The notes below the pieces were generated by a model, which saw only the letters and a program-made list of their open reading frames with translations, did not search any database and was not told the origin of the DNA. Position numbers and translations under genes: made by a program. From Alphaproteobacteria bacterium (GTDB lineage: Bacteria; Pseudomonadota; Gammaproteobacteria; Burkholderiales; Burkholderiaceae_C), in NCBI GenBank assembly GCA_030054175.1, contig JASGCM010000003.1, positions 116,324 to 180,323 of the forward strand: a DNA stretch of 64,000 nucleotides. Reading direction: 5' to 3'. Every line of letters begins with the position of its first letter. Position 1 is the stretch's first letter. Of this stretch, positions 19,291 through 28,484 are shown piece after piece.

Positions 19291-19878
19291 ATGTCGGGAC
19301 ACGGATTTCATGTGCACGGACCGCACGATCATGAACTGGAACACGCCACCCACGGTGGACATGGCCATGATGAATCGGGCATGACCAACCAGATCGCCAT
19401 GTTCACCGCCATCATCGCGACAGTGGGTGCGATTTTTGGCTACATGGGCGGCGCCACCCAAGCCAATGCCGGCCTATACAAAAACAACGCGGCCATCAAA
19501 AAGACCGAAGCCTCCAATCAGTGGAACTATTACCAAGCCAAGAGCAGCAAGCAAAACCTGAGTGAATTGGCGCTGGAATTGGCACCGCCAGCCAAGAAAG
19601 AGTTTTACGAGTCGGAAATCAAGCGCTACAAGACTGAAAAAGGGGACATCAAGCGCGACGCCGAAAAAATGGAAGCCGAAGCCAAGTCTTGGGACGAAAA
19701 ATCAGAGGCCCAGATGCACCAACACCACCGCTGGGCTCAGGCCACCACCGCCTTGCAAGTATCGATCGCTTTGGCCGCCATCGCACTGCTCACGCGCAAA
19801 AATTGGCTGAAAAAAGCCATGTACGCCATGGGCGTGCTGGGCATCGGCATCGGCGGCGCAGCGGTACTGCACCTCTGA
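19291..19878 (+). CDS. DUF4337 family membrane protein
   Basis: A 195-residue protein preceded by AGGAG. The N-terminus is histidine-rich (11 His in the first 27 residues), followed by one hydrophobic helix at about 34-53, a lysine/glutamate-rich coiled-coil-like middle (about 85-145) and two C-terminal hydrophobic segments. This layout matches DUF4337, of unknown function. The His-rich head might bind metal, but that is a guess. It ends three bases from the convergent uvrD stop. Confidence 0.75.
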   Translation: MSGHGFHVHGPHDHELEHATHGGHGHDESGMTNQIAMFTAIIATVGAIFGYMGGATQANAGLYKNNAAIKKTEASNQWNYYQAKSSKQNLSELALELAPPAKKEFYESEIKRYKTEKGDIKRDAEKMEAEAKSWDEKSEAQMHQHHRWAQATTALQVSIALAAIALLTRKNWLKKAMYAMGVLGIGIGGAAVLHL

Positions 19879-19881
19879 TCG

Positions 19882-22179
19882 TCACACCGGGGTCAGCTTG
19901 GCCACCGACAGCGACAGCCACTTGGTGCCGTGGCGCGGAAAACTGATTTGTGCCCGGGCATCGTCACCGTTGCCCTCCAGCCCGACCACAGTACCCTCAC
20001 CGAATTTGTTGTGAAACACCTGCATGCCACTGCGCAGCCAGTCGTGAGCGCCTTTGCCGCTCTTGGACTCGAGCACAGGCGAGTCGCTCCAGGGGGCCGA
20101 GTCATCCCCTCGACGCGCATCAAAGGCATTGGCACTCCAACGCTGCGGGGCTGAACGTGGCGCCACCCATTTCAGGGTGTGCTCGGGCATTTCGTCGTAA
20201 AACCGGCTGGGGATGTTGTAGCGGGTCTGGCCATGCAACATGCGGGTCTGGGCATGGCTCAGGTAGAGGCGCTTGCGTGCCCGAGTGATGGCGACATACA
20301 TCAAGCGGCGTTCCTCCTCCAGTCCTTCAAAGCTGCTCAGCGAGTTCTCGTGGGGGAACAAGCCCTCTTCGAGGCCCGTGATGAACACCGCATCGAATTC
20401 CAAGCCTTTGGCGGCGTGCACCGTCATCAGCTGGATGGCGTCTTGACCGGCCTGGGCCTGGTTGTCACCGGCTTCGAGTGATGCGTGCGTGAGGAAGGCC
20501 GCCAAGGGCGAGAGCGTCTCGCCAGTGTCGGCGTCGGGTCCGCTTGCAGCCCACTCGACACCTGGGGCATCGCGGCCAAAGCCTTCGATGGCGACGAAAC
20601 TCTCCGCGGCATTGACCAGTTCTTCCAGGTTTTCAATCCGATCCGCGCCTTCGCGCTCGGTGCGGTAGTGCTCGACCAAACCGCTGCGCTCCAGGACGCA
20701 TTGCACGATCTCGCGCAGGCTCAGACCGCTGGACTGCTGTCTCAAGGACTCGATCAAATCGACAAAGCCAGTCAACAAGGTGCCGGCTTTGCCCGTGACC
20801 TGAGGCACGGCGTCGTTCAAGGCCGAACCCAGGGCGCGAGCCGCGTCTTGCAACTGCTCCAGGCTGCGCGCGCCAATGCCTCGGGCCGGGAAGTTGACCA
20901 CCCGCAAAAAAGAGGTGTCATCGCGGGGGTTTTCGATCAGGCGCAAATAAGCCAAGGCGTGCTTGATTTCGGCCCGCTCGAAAAAGCGCAGACCGCCATA
21001 AACCCGGTAGGGCAAGCCGACGTTGAACAGGGCGGTTTCGATCACCCGGCTTTGGGCGTTGCTGCGGTAGAGTACGGCCACGTCGCTGCGCAGGGCTACG
21101 CCGGTGCCGCCATCGCCGTTTTGACCGTCGCGCAGAAGTTGACGCACCTCCTCCACCAGCCACTGGGCTTCGGCGAAATCGCTGGCTTGTTCGACCACGC
21201 GGATGGGCTCACCCGGCCCCTGGTCGGTGCGCAGGTTCTTACCCAGGCGGGACTTGTTGTGGCTGATGAGATCGTTGGCGGTATCCAAAATGGCGCCGCA
21301 GCTGCGGTAGTTCTTTTCAAGCTTGATCTGGTGGCGCACACCGTACTCGCGCAAGAAATCGGCCATGTTGCCGACCCGTGCGCCGCGAAAAGCGTAAATG
21401 CTCTGATCGTCATCGCCCACCGCGAAGATGGCCCCATGATCACCGCTCAATTGCTTGAGCCAGGCGTATTGCAGCCGGTTGGTGTCTTGGAATTCGTCGA
21501 TCAGCAGATGACGAAAGCGCAGTTGGTAATGTTGTCGTACTGCGTCGTTGTCGCGCAGCAATTCGTAAGAGCGCAGCAACAGTTCGCCGAAATCGACCAC
21601 ACCCTCACGCTGGCACTGCTTTTCGTAGAGCTGATAAATCTCGATTTTTTTGCGGGTGTCGCTGTCACTGGGGTCTATGTCATCGGGGCGCAGGGCGTCT
21701 TCCTTGCTGCCGTTGATGAACCACTGGGTTTGCTTGGGCGGAAAGCGCTCGTCGTCGATGCCGAACTGTTTGTACAAGCGCTTGATCGCCGAGAGCTGGT
21801 CTTGTGTGTCCAAAATCTGAAAAGTCTGCGGCAAGTTGGCCAGCTTCCAGTGGGCGCGCAGCAAACGGTTGCACAAACCATGGAAGGTGCCGATCCACAT
21901 GCCCCGCACATTGAGCGGCAGCATGGCGCCCAGGCGAGTCGCCATTTCACGGGCTGCCTTGTTGGTGAAAGTAACCGCCATCAGCCCCCCGGGGCTGACC
22001 TGTCCGGTGTGCAGCAACCAGGCGATTCGGGTGGTCAGCACGCGGGTTTTGCCCGATCCGGCGCCTGCCAGGATCAGGGCGTGCTCATTGGGCAGTGTGA
22101 CGGCGTGCAGTTGCTCGGCATTGAGGTGGTCGAGCAGGCCCGGCGGCGTGCCAGGGGCAAAAATGGGGGGTTGGGTCAT
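19882..22179 (-). CDS. uvrD: DNA helicase II (UvrD/Rep superfamily 1A)
   Basis: A roughly 765-residue 3'-5' DNA helicase for mismatch and nucleotide-excision repair. SF1A motifs are in order: LNAEQLHAV Q-motif, AGAGSGKT Walker A near residue 40, FTNKAARE, LIDEFQDTN Walker B, GDDDQSIYAFRGA, LEKNYRS, VHAAKGLEFDAVF and VAITRARK. Two starts are possible: ATG 22188 and ATG 22179. A TACAAT -10-like box on this strand covers the first ATG, so 22179 is preferred. Confidence 0.95.
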   Translation of the reverse strand: MTQPPIFAPGTPPGLLDHLNAEQLHAVTLPNEHALILAGAGSGKTRVLTTRIAWLLHTGQVSPGGLMAVTFTNKAAREMATRLGAMLPLNVRGMWIGTFHGLCNRLLRAHWKLANLPQTFQILDTQDQLSAIKRLYKQFGIDDERFPPKQTQWFINGSKEDALRPDDIDPSDSDTRKKIEIYQLYEKQCQREGVVDFGELLLRSYELLRDNDAVRQHYQLRFRHLLIDEFQDTNRLQYAWLKQLSGDHGAIFAVGDDDQSIYAFRGARVGNMADFLREYGVRHQIKLEKNYRSCGAILDTANDLISHNKSRLGKNLRTDQGPGEPIRVVEQASDFAEAQWLVEEVRQLLRDGQNGDGGTGVALRSDVAVLYRSNAQSRVIETALFNVGLPYRVYGGLRFFERAEIKHALAYLRLIENPRDDTSFLRVVNFPARGIGARSLEQLQDAARALGSALNDAVPQVTGKAGTLLTGFVDLIESLRQQSSGLSLREIVQCVLERSGLVEHYRTEREGADRIENLEELVNAAESFVAIEGFGRDAPGVEWAASGPDADTGETLSPLAAFLTHASLEAGDNQAQAGQDAIQLMTVHAAKGLEFDAVFITGLEEGLFPHENSLSSFEGLEEERRLMYVAITRARKRLYLSHAQTRMLHGQTRYNIPSRFYDEMPEHTLKWVAPRSAPQRWSANAFDARRGDDSAPWSDSPVLESKSGKGAHDWLRSGMQVFHNKFGEGTVVGLEGNGDDARAQISFPRHGTKWLSLSVAKLTPV

Positions 22180-22218
22180 GCCTTGCATTGTAGAAAGCGA
22201 ATGGGGGTAGAATCAGAC

Positions 22219-22251
22219 ACCGGGCCCAAGATTCTTGCGCCCGGTTTTTTT
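22219..22251 (+). terminator. Strong intrinsic-terminator hairpin upstream of guaC
   Basis: ACCGGGC (22219-22225) pairs with GCCCGGT (22239-22245) and CAAG with CTTG inside it, giving an 11-bp stem broken by one C-C mismatch around an ATT loop. Seven T residues follow (22245-22251). No plus-strand gene ends upstream: the left neighbour is the divergent uvrD. It therefore sits in the guaC leader or ends a very short transcript from a TAGAAT box at 22208-22213. Confidence 0.7.
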
Positions 22252-22294
22252 GCGCCTGCAAACGAACCGGCACAGGCCAAGCGCTCACCCTCCC

Positions 22295-22323
22295 TTGAAC
22301 CACTGGAAGATCTCGGTTAAATT
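22295..22323 (+). promoter_or_regulatory. Candidate guaC promoter downstream of the hairpin
   Basis: TTGAAC (22295-22300), a 17-base spacer and TAAATT (22318-22323) resemble a sigma-70 promoter. The predicted transcription start near 22330 would fall at or after the GGAG (22326-22329), leaving a nearly leaderless message, so this assignment is uncertain. Confidence 0.35.
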
Positions 22324-22337
22324 TTGGAGTTGAGTCC

Positions 22338-23315
22338 ATGGAAATTTTTGATTACGACAATATCCTGCTGCTGCCACGCAAATGCCGAGTGGAAAGCCGT
22401 TCCGAATGTGACTCCAGCGTGACGCTGGGGGCGCACACTTTCAAGTTGCCGGTGGTGCCCGCCAACATGAAAACCGTGGTTGATGAGCGCATCTGCGAGT
22501 ATCTGGGCCGGAATGGTTACTTTTATGTGATGCACCGCTTCGACCTGGACAATGTGGCCTTCGTGCGCGACATGAAAACCAAGAGCGTGTTCGCCTCGAT
22601 CTCGCTGGGTGTCAAGCAACCCGATTACGACACCGTCGATCAATTGCTGGCCGCCAATCTGGTGCCGGAATACGTCACCATCGATATTGCCCATGGCCAC
22701 GCCGAGAGCGTGCGCAAGATGATCGGCTACATCAAAGAGAAAATGCCTCAAACCTTTGTCATTGCCGGCAACGTCGCCACCCCCGAGGCAGTGATCGACT
22801 TGGAAAACTGGGGTGCAGACGCGACCAAGGTGGGCGTGGGTCCGGGCAAGGTATGCATCACCAAGCTCAAGACCGGCTTTGGTACCGGCGGCTGGCAGTT
22901 GTCGGCGCTGAAATGGTGCGCCCGCGTGGCCACCAAGCCCATCATCGCCGACGGCGGCATCCGCAGCCATGGTGACATCGCCAAGAGCGTGCGCTTTGGC
23001 GCCACCATGGTGATGATCGGCTCCTTGTTTGCCGGCCACGAAGAATCCCCCGGTCGCACGGTAGAAGTCGACGGCGAGAGGTTCAAAGAGTATTACGGCT
23101 CGGCCTCAGACTTCAACAAGGGTGAGTACAAGCACGTGGAAGGCAAGCGCGTATTGGAGCCCATCAAAGGCAAGCTGGCCGATACCCTGCGCGAGATGCA
23201 AGAAGACGTGCAAAGCTCGATCTCTTATGGTGGGGGCACCAAATTGATGGACATCCGCAAGGTCAACTACGTGATCTTGGGCGGCGACAACGCCGGTGAA
23301 CACCTGCTCATGTGA
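22338..23315 (+). CDS. guaC: GMP reductase, type II (GuaC2-like)
   Basis: A 325-residue IMPDH/GMPR-fold enzyme that deaminates GMP reductively to IMP with NADPH. The catalytic cysteine is Cys173 in [10 protein letters not shown]. The stretches [15 protein letters not shown] and [13 protein letters not shown] support GMP reductase, and there is no CBS pair as in IMP dehydrogenase. The sequence is closer to the GuaC2 group than to the E. coli enzyme. GGAG lies eight bases before the ATG. See the hairpin in its leader for possible control. Confidence 0.92.
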   Translation: MEIFDYDNILLLPRKCRVESRSECDSSVTLGAHTFKLPVVPANMKTVVDERICEYLGRNGYFYVMHRFDLDNVAFVRDMKTKSVFASISLGVKQPDYDTVDQLLAANLVPEYVTIDIAHGHAESVRKMIGYIKEKMPQTFVIAGNVATPEAVIDLENWGADATKVGVGPGKVCITKLKTGFGTGGWQLSALKWCARVATKPIIADGGIRSHGDIAKSVRFGATMVMIGSLFAGHEESPGRTVEVDGERFKEYYGSASDFNKGEYKHVEGKRVLEPIKGKLADTLREMQEDVQSSISYGGGTKLMDIRKVNYVILGGDNAGEHLLM

Positions 23316-23402
23316 TGAATGGGGTTTGGTCTTGAAGATCAAGCGCCTGTCGCTGTCAACTTGCTCTTGACCGGGTGGTTTGTGACCAAAATTGCGTTTG
23401 AC

Positions 23403-24950
23403 TCATGCTTGTGATCCTGCTGCCGCCTGCAAGCGCGCACGCAACTCGGTTTTCAACACCTTGCCGTAATTGTTTTTCGGCAACTCATCGACCCAGACAT
23501 AGCGCTTGGGGCGTTTGAAGCGAGCGATGTGCTGGACGCAATGGGCGTCCAATTCGGCAGCGTTGGGTACATGGCCAGCTTGGTGAACGACAAAGGCGAC
23601 CACAATCTCGCCCCACTCAGGGTCAGGCCCTCCGACCACGCTCACCTCGGCCACGCCGGGAGCGGTCAGCAAAACCTCTTCGACCTCGCGCGGATAAATG
23701 TTGGAGCCGCCCGAAATGAGCAAGTCTTTGCTGCGGTCTTTCAAGGTGACGAAGCCATCGGCATCGAGGCTGCCCATGTCACCGGTCCACAGCCAGCCGT
23801 CGCGGATGGCGGCCGCAGTGGCTTCGGGGTTGCGCCAATAACCCGCCATGACGGTGTCACCGCGCACCACCACCTCGCCGACTTCGCTCTGAGGCAAATC
23901 GCTGCCATCGGGGTCCACCACCCGAACCCGCACCGGGGTTTGGGCCATGCCCACCGAGGCCAAACGCTCGGTATATCTGGGGTGCCCTGAATCAGACAGA
24001 TGGGCCCGAGAAAGGAAAGTGCCCACCATGGGCGTTTCACCCTGACCATAAATTTGCACGAAGCGCGGACCCATGATGCGCAAGGCGCGCTGGATGTCAG
24101 CGGCGTACATGGGCGCGCCACCATAGACGATGGTCTTGAACGACTGGGCGCAGCGCTTGGGGCTGTGAGCTCGGGCTTGAGCCTCGTCGACCAAACGCTT
24201 GACGATGGTGGGGGCGGCGAACATGGACATGGGGCCGATCTGCAAGCCCAAGTCAAACAGCTCGGTCGGATCCATACCACCCGATTCAGGCACCACATGG
24301 CGGGCACCCGCCATCAGGTGAGGAATGGCGTAAATGCCAGCGCCGTGTGACATGGGTGCGGCATACACGGCGGCATCACCCGCAGCGATCGGATCAACAT
24401 CGACGAAATAACCCATGCCCATGGAGCGCAGATTGCGGTGGGTGATCATTACCCCTTTAGGTCGTCCGGTGGTGCCGCTGGTGTAGAACAACCAGGCGGT
24501 GTCGTTGGCGTCGCGTTCGGCGGGCTGCTGCGGGCCCAAGGCGCCAGTGAGCCACTGATCGGCCTGCGCACCTTCGGTGTCGGTGACCCCGAGCAGCCCC
24601 GTCAGGGCCGAAGCATCGGGCACCAAATCAGAGGTCACAAAGGCCCAACTGGCTTGGGCATTGTCGATGATCCACTGCAACTCTTTGAGGTGCAGCTTGG
24701 CATTGACGGGCACCACCACCAAACCGGCCCACCAGGCGCCGAACATGATTTCGAGATAACGAGGGTGATTGCGCATGAAAAGCACCACCCGATCTCCGGG
24801 TTGCAAGCCTTGGTCACTCAGGTGCTGCGCCAGGCTGGCGGCACGGCCGGCCCACTGGGCATGGGTAGCACGCAGTTGTGCGCCGTTAAAAATGGCCGGT
24901 GTATCGGGTGCCGCTAGGGCAACACGACGCAGCAAATGGGCGATGTTCAT
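23403..24950 (-). CDS. Acyl-CoA synthetase (AMP-forming)
   Basis: A 515-residue member of the ANL superfamily that activates a carboxylic acid to its acyl-CoA through an acyl-adenylate. The AMP-binding P-loop is YTSGTTGRPKGVMITH near residue 165, with a YGQGETP-type A5 motif, a WTGDMGSLDADGF A7 motif, KDRSKDLLISGGSNIYP hinge and the terminal catalytic lysine in PKNNYGKVLK. The acid substrate is not predictable. The start at 24950 (MNIAHLLRR) is preferred over a longer frame that runs into the divergent promoter region. Confidence 0.92.
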   Translation of the reverse strand: MNIAHLLRRVALAAPDTPAIFNGAQLRATHAQWAGRAASLAQHLSDQGLQPGDRVVLFMRNHPRYLEIMFGAWWAGLVVVPVNAKLHLKELQWIIDNAQASWAFVTSDLVPDASALTGLLGVTDTEGAQADQWLTGALGPQQPAERDANDTAWLFYTSGTTGRPKGVMITHRNLRSMGMGYFVDVDPIAAGDAAVYAAPMSHGAGIYAIPHLMAGARHVVPESGGMDPTELFDLGLQIGPMSMFAAPTIVKRLVDEAQARAHSPKRCAQSFKTIVYGGAPMYAADIQRALRIMGPRFVQIYGQGETPMVGTFLSRAHLSDSGHPRYTERLASVGMAQTPVRVRVVDPDGSDLPQSEVGEVVVRGDTVMAGYWRNPEATAAAIRDGWLWTGDMGSLDADGFVTLKDRSKDLLISGGSNIYPREVEEVLLTAPGVAEVSVVGGPDPEWGEIVVAFVVHQAGHVPNAAELDAHCVQHIARFKRPKRYVWVDELPKNNYGKVLKTELRARLQAAAGSQA

Positions 24951-25036
24951 GCCCGAATTGTGCAACGAAGAACACCCCGGGTACAGACCGGTACAAGACA
25001 GGCGGGTTAACATAGAGGAGGAAGGAGTCCACCCAC

Positions 25037-26191
25037 ATGCCCGTCATCACCACCATCGAAGACCTGCGCGTTTTGGCCGAGCGCCGCGTGCCCCGCATGT
25101 TTTATGACTATGCCGACAGCGGGTCGTACACCGAAAGCACCTACCGCGGCAATGAAAGCGCTTTTGGCAAGATCAAACTGCGTCAGCGCGTGGCCGTGAA
25201 CATGGAAGGCCGCAGCACCGCCAGCACCATGGTGGGTTTGCCCGTGGCCATGCCGGTGGCCATCGCGCCCACGGGCTTGACCGGCATGCAGCATGCCGAC
25301 GGTGAAATCCTGGCTGCACGTGCGGCCCGAGAGTTCGGCATCCCCTTCACCCTGTCGACCATGAGCATTTGCTCGATCGAAGACGTTGCCCTACACGCCG
25401 GCGAGGGTTTTTGGTTCCAGCTGTATGTCATGAAAGACCGGGGCTTCATCGAGCGCCTGATCGACCGCGCCAAAGCGGCGAATTGTGGCGCTCTGGTGTT
25501 GACCCTCGATTTGCAAATTCTGGGACAACGCCACAAGGACATCAAAAATGGCCTGTCGGCACCGCCCAAGCTGACCGTCAAAAACATCCTGAACATGATG
25601 ACCAAGCCGAGTTGGTGCATGCGCATGTTAGGCACGCCGCGTCGCCAGTTTGGCAACATCGTGGGTCATGTCACCGGCGTGGCCGACATGAGCAGTCTTT
25701 CCAGTTGGACGGCCTCTCAGTTTGACCCGGCACTGAGTTGGGACGACGTGCAGTGGATCAAAAACCGCTGGGGTGGCAAGCTGATCATCAAAGGCATCAT
25801 GGACGCAGAAGATGCCAAGTTGGCGGCCCAGTCGGGGGCCGACGCGCTGATCGTATCGAACCACGGCGGACGTCAATTGGATGGCGCGCCCAGCAGCATC
25901 GAGGCCTTGCCGGCCATCGTCGATGCGGTGGGCAGTCAGATCGAAGTCCACATGGATGGCGGCATCCGCAGCGGCCAAGACGTGCTCAAAGCGCGTGCCC
26001 TGGGCGCACGCGGCGTCTACATCGGGCGCGCCATGCTCTACGGCCTGGGCGCCATGGGCCAAGAGGGCGTGGCCAAGGCCATCGACATCATCCACAAAGA
26101 GCTCGACATCACCATGGCGTTTTGTGGCCACACCCAAATCGATCGGGTGAACCGCGACATCCTGCTGCCGGGCACCTACCCGACCGCTTAA
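25037..26191 (+). CDS. lldD: FMN-dependent alpha-hydroxy-acid dehydrogenase (L-lactate dehydrogenase type)
   Basis: A 384-residue TIM-barrel flavoenzyme oxidising an alpha-hydroxy acid, probably L-lactate, to the keto acid. The catalytic histidine is His276 in SNHGGRQLDGA, and FMN contacts lie in APTGLTGMQH and VHMDGGIRSGQDVLKA. A strong ribosome site (AGGAGGAAGGAG) precedes the ATG. It is divergent from the acyl-CoA synthetase with 86 bases between starts, containing a direct repeat GGTACA at 24980 and 24990. Exact substrate uncertain within the LldD/glycolate/mandelate group. Confidence 0.88.
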   Translation: MPVITTIEDLRVLAERRVPRMFYDYADSGSYTESTYRGNESAFGKIKLRQRVAVNMEGRSTASTMVGLPVAMPVAIAPTGLTGMQHADGEILAARAAREFGIPFTLSTMSICSIEDVALHAGEGFWFQLYVMKDRGFIERLIDRAKAANCGALVLTLDLQILGQRHKDIKNGLSAPPKLTVKNILNMMTKPSWCMRMLGTPRRQFGNIVGHVTGVADMSSLSSWTASQFDPALSWDDVQWIKNRWGGKLIIKGIMDAEDAKLAAQSGADALIVSNHGGRQLDGAPSSIEALPAIVDAVGSQIEVHMDGGIRSGQDVLKARALGARGVYIGRAMLYGLGAMGQEGVAKAIDIIHKELDITMAFCGHTQIDRVNRDILLPGTYPTA

Positions 26192-26221
26192 GGCCTTCAC
26201 CGCACGACGGGGGCCAGCACG

Positions 26222-27469
26222 ATGTCGAACCTGCCCCGACGCATCGCTCACTTGGACATGGACGCGTTTTACGCGTCGTGCGAGATCATGCGATACCCTC
26301 AGTTGCGTGGTCTGCCGGTGGTGATCGGTGGCCGGCGTCGGCGTGAAGACGATTTGCTGGCCATCGTGCAGGCCCTGCAGCCCGAAGGCGATTGGCAGGC
26401 CGACAACCTGTCCGAAAGATTGCACCACCTCCCACTGGAGGCCTTCCCCAAACTGGATGGCTATGTGGGCCGAGGCGTGATCACCACTGCCACTTACGAG
26501 GCACGACAGTTTGGCGTCGGCTCGGCCATGGGCTTGATGAAAGCAGCGCAGCAATGCCCGCAGGCCATCTTGCTCCCGGTTGATTTTGAGCGCTACCGGG
26601 CTTACTCGCGCCAGTTCAAAGCCGTGATCACCGAGATCGCCCCGGTGATGGAAGACCGGGGAGTGGATGAGGTCTACATGGATTTCACCGAGGTGCCGGG
26701 TGGCCAGCGCGAAGGCGGCCGGGTACTGGCGCGTCTGATCCAGAAAAGCATCCACCAGGCCACAGGACTGACCTGCTCCATCGGCGTTGCGCCCAATAAG
26801 CTGCTGGCCAAAATGGCCAGCGAGTTTCACAAGCCCAACGGCATTTCGGTGCTGCACGAGTCTGATTTGGAAAGCCGGATCTGGCCACTGCCTTGCCGCA
26901 AAATCAATGGCATCGGCCCCAAGGCCGAAGTCAAGCTCAAAGCGCTGGGCATCGACACCATCGGCCAGTTGGCCGCGCTTGATCGCTTCGAATTGATGGA
27001 AACCTTTGGCCGCAGTTATGGCGCTTGGTTGTTTGAGGCAGCTTGGGGCCGCGATGATCGACCGGTACAAACGGAAAGTGAGCCGGTGGGGGTGAGCCGA
27101 GAAACGACTTTCGAGCGCGACTTGCATGCGATTCAAGACCGCGACACGCTGGGCCGTGTGTTCACCCGGCTGTGCGAACAAGTCGCCGACGACCTGCGAC
27201 GCAAAGGCTATGTCGGGCGCACCGTAGGCATCAAACTGCGATACGAGAATTTCCAGAGCGTGACGCGCGACATATCGGTCGATGAACCCACCGACGACCC
27301 ACAACGGATTCGGCAATTGGCCGGTCAGTGCCTGAAGCGGGTCGACCTGCAGCGGCGCTTTCGCTTGCTGGGGGTGCGCGTGAGCTCATTGATGCGCGCC
27401 GACGCTTGGCAAGCCCAGCGCGCCAGCGATCCCCAAGCAGGTTATGGCGAGAGCGAATCGCTGTTTTGA
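26222..27469 (+). CDS. dinB: DNA polymerase IV (Y-family)
   Basis: A 415-residue translesion polymerase. Catalytic acidic motifs are HLDMDAFYAS near residue 11 and DRGVDEVYMDFT near residue 143; thumb/HhH text is INGIGPKAEVKLKALG. The insertion of roughly 40 residues between VVIGG and the RGVITTATYEAR palm segment lengthens the fingers compared with E. coli DinB. The C-terminus ends in ESLF, like the beta-clamp-binding tail QxSLF. Its 3' end overlaps the convergent EI24 gene by 28 bases. Confidence 0.94.
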   Translation: MSNLPRRIAHLDMDAFYASCEIMRYPQLRGLPVVIGGRRRREDDLLAIVQALQPEGDWQADNLSERLHHLPLEAFPKLDGYVGRGVITTATYEARQFGVGSAMGLMKAAQQCPQAILLPVDFERYRAYSRQFKAVITEIAPVMEDRGVDEVYMDFTEVPGGQREGGRVLARLIQKSIHQATGLTCSIGVAPNKLLAKMASEFHKPNGISVLHESDLESRIWPLPCRKINGIGPKAEVKLKALGIDTIGQLAALDRFELMETFGRSYGAWLFEAAWGRDDRPVQTESEPVGVSRETTFERDLHAIQDRDTLGRVFTRLCEQVADDLRRKGYVGRTVGIKLRYENFQSVTRDISVDEPTDDPQRIRQLAGQCLKRVDLQRRFRLLGVRVSSLMRADAWQAQRASDPQAGYGESESLF

Positions 27470-28320
27470 GGGGAGGCCGGGTTGGCCACCACGTCGATCA
27501 CTTTTTCATCCTCGGGGCGGACGCCTTGGGCCAAACGCATCTCATGAAGGGCGTTCAGGCCATAGTGGGTGAACCACAGCGCACCAAAAGCAAATACCCA
27601 GGTGTAAAGCCAGATTGCCAGGGGCACGAGCAAAATGAAGGCGGCGGCCAGCATGGCCCCCGAGACCCAAATCAGCCCAGGCGCGGCGCCCATGAAACCG
27701 ACCACCACGCCCATGGACCACAAAGCCATGCGGTAACGCCTGAATATCTCTTGGCGCTCGGGCACGCTGGCATGTTCGGCCAGCGCATCGTAGGCCATGA
27801 CCCGATAGGTGAGCCAACCCCAGATGAAGGGCGGCAACAAAAACATGAAAGGTGGCACCCACCAAAGCGGAAAGCTGAGGATCAATACCAAGAGCGTGAT
27901 CAGGGTCGATTTCAGGGTGAACCAGACGCTGCCGGCCAAACTACCGCCACGCAGCCTTTGCATGTGGGGAAAGCGGCGACGGGCGACACCGTCGAGCAAA
28001 GGCGTGCTGAGCAGCCAAGAGACCGACAAAAGGCTGAGCACCACCAGCAACGGGGTCACGGTGAAAGCGATGATCAAGGTGGCCAACACAGTTTGCCAGG
28101 CCACGAAACCCCAACGCGACAGAAAGGTGAATCCGGCCTGCAGCCACGGCCAGGTTTCGATGGCATCGGTCACCCAAACCTGCGCCGGGTCGAGAAAGAA
28201 ATAAGCCAGCACCATGACCCCCACCACCAGCAATACCAAGGGCATGAGGGTGAGCACCAGTACGCGGGGGGTCAGCGCATAAACGAACGCGCGCCAGAAA
28301 GCGTCAAGGATTTTGATCAT
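27442..28320 (-). CDS. EI24/CysZ-like membrane protein
   Basis: A 292-residue protein with about six hydrophobic segments and the layout of EI24-domain proteins, which include the sulfate permease CysZ. Typical pieces are FWRAFVYALTPRVL at the N-terminus, LLSTPLLDGVARRRFP in the middle and WGWLTYRVMAYDAL. The ATG at 28320 is chosen because the family homology begins there. No sulfur genes lie nearby, so sulfate transport is not asserted. Confidence 0.75.
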   Translation of the reverse strand: MIKILDAFWRAFVYALTPRVLVLTLMPLVLLVVGVMVLAYFFLDPAQVWVTDAIETWPWLQAGFTFLSRWGFVAWQTVLATLIIAFTVTPLLVVLSLLSVSWLLSTPLLDGVARRRFPHMQRLRGGSLAGSVWFTLKSTLITLLVLILSFPLWWVPPFMFLLPPFIWGWLTYRVMAYDALAEHASVPERQEIFRRYRMALWSMGVVVGFMGAAPGLIWVSGAMLAAAFILLVPLAIWLYTWVFAFGALWFTHYGLNALHEMRLAQGVRPEDEKVIDVVANPASPQNSDSLSP

Positions 28321-28484
28321 GCCCTGATTATCGGGTCTGTGGGCATGACAAGCCTTGACCACGCCAGAGGACACCTGGCACGGCAAGCGCACCAATTTTC
28401 GGGTATGTCCCAAGCCAGGTCCATGGTCTCTTGTGTTGTCATGCCAGACTGGCACCATCGTCCCGACCTTGGAGGAAAACACCC

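Noticed and set aside
20485..22320. 611-codon plus-strand open frame opposite uvrD
   Set aside because: It is the antisense of a conserved helicase in GC-rich DNA; its translation shows no domain and its length follows from codon bias.
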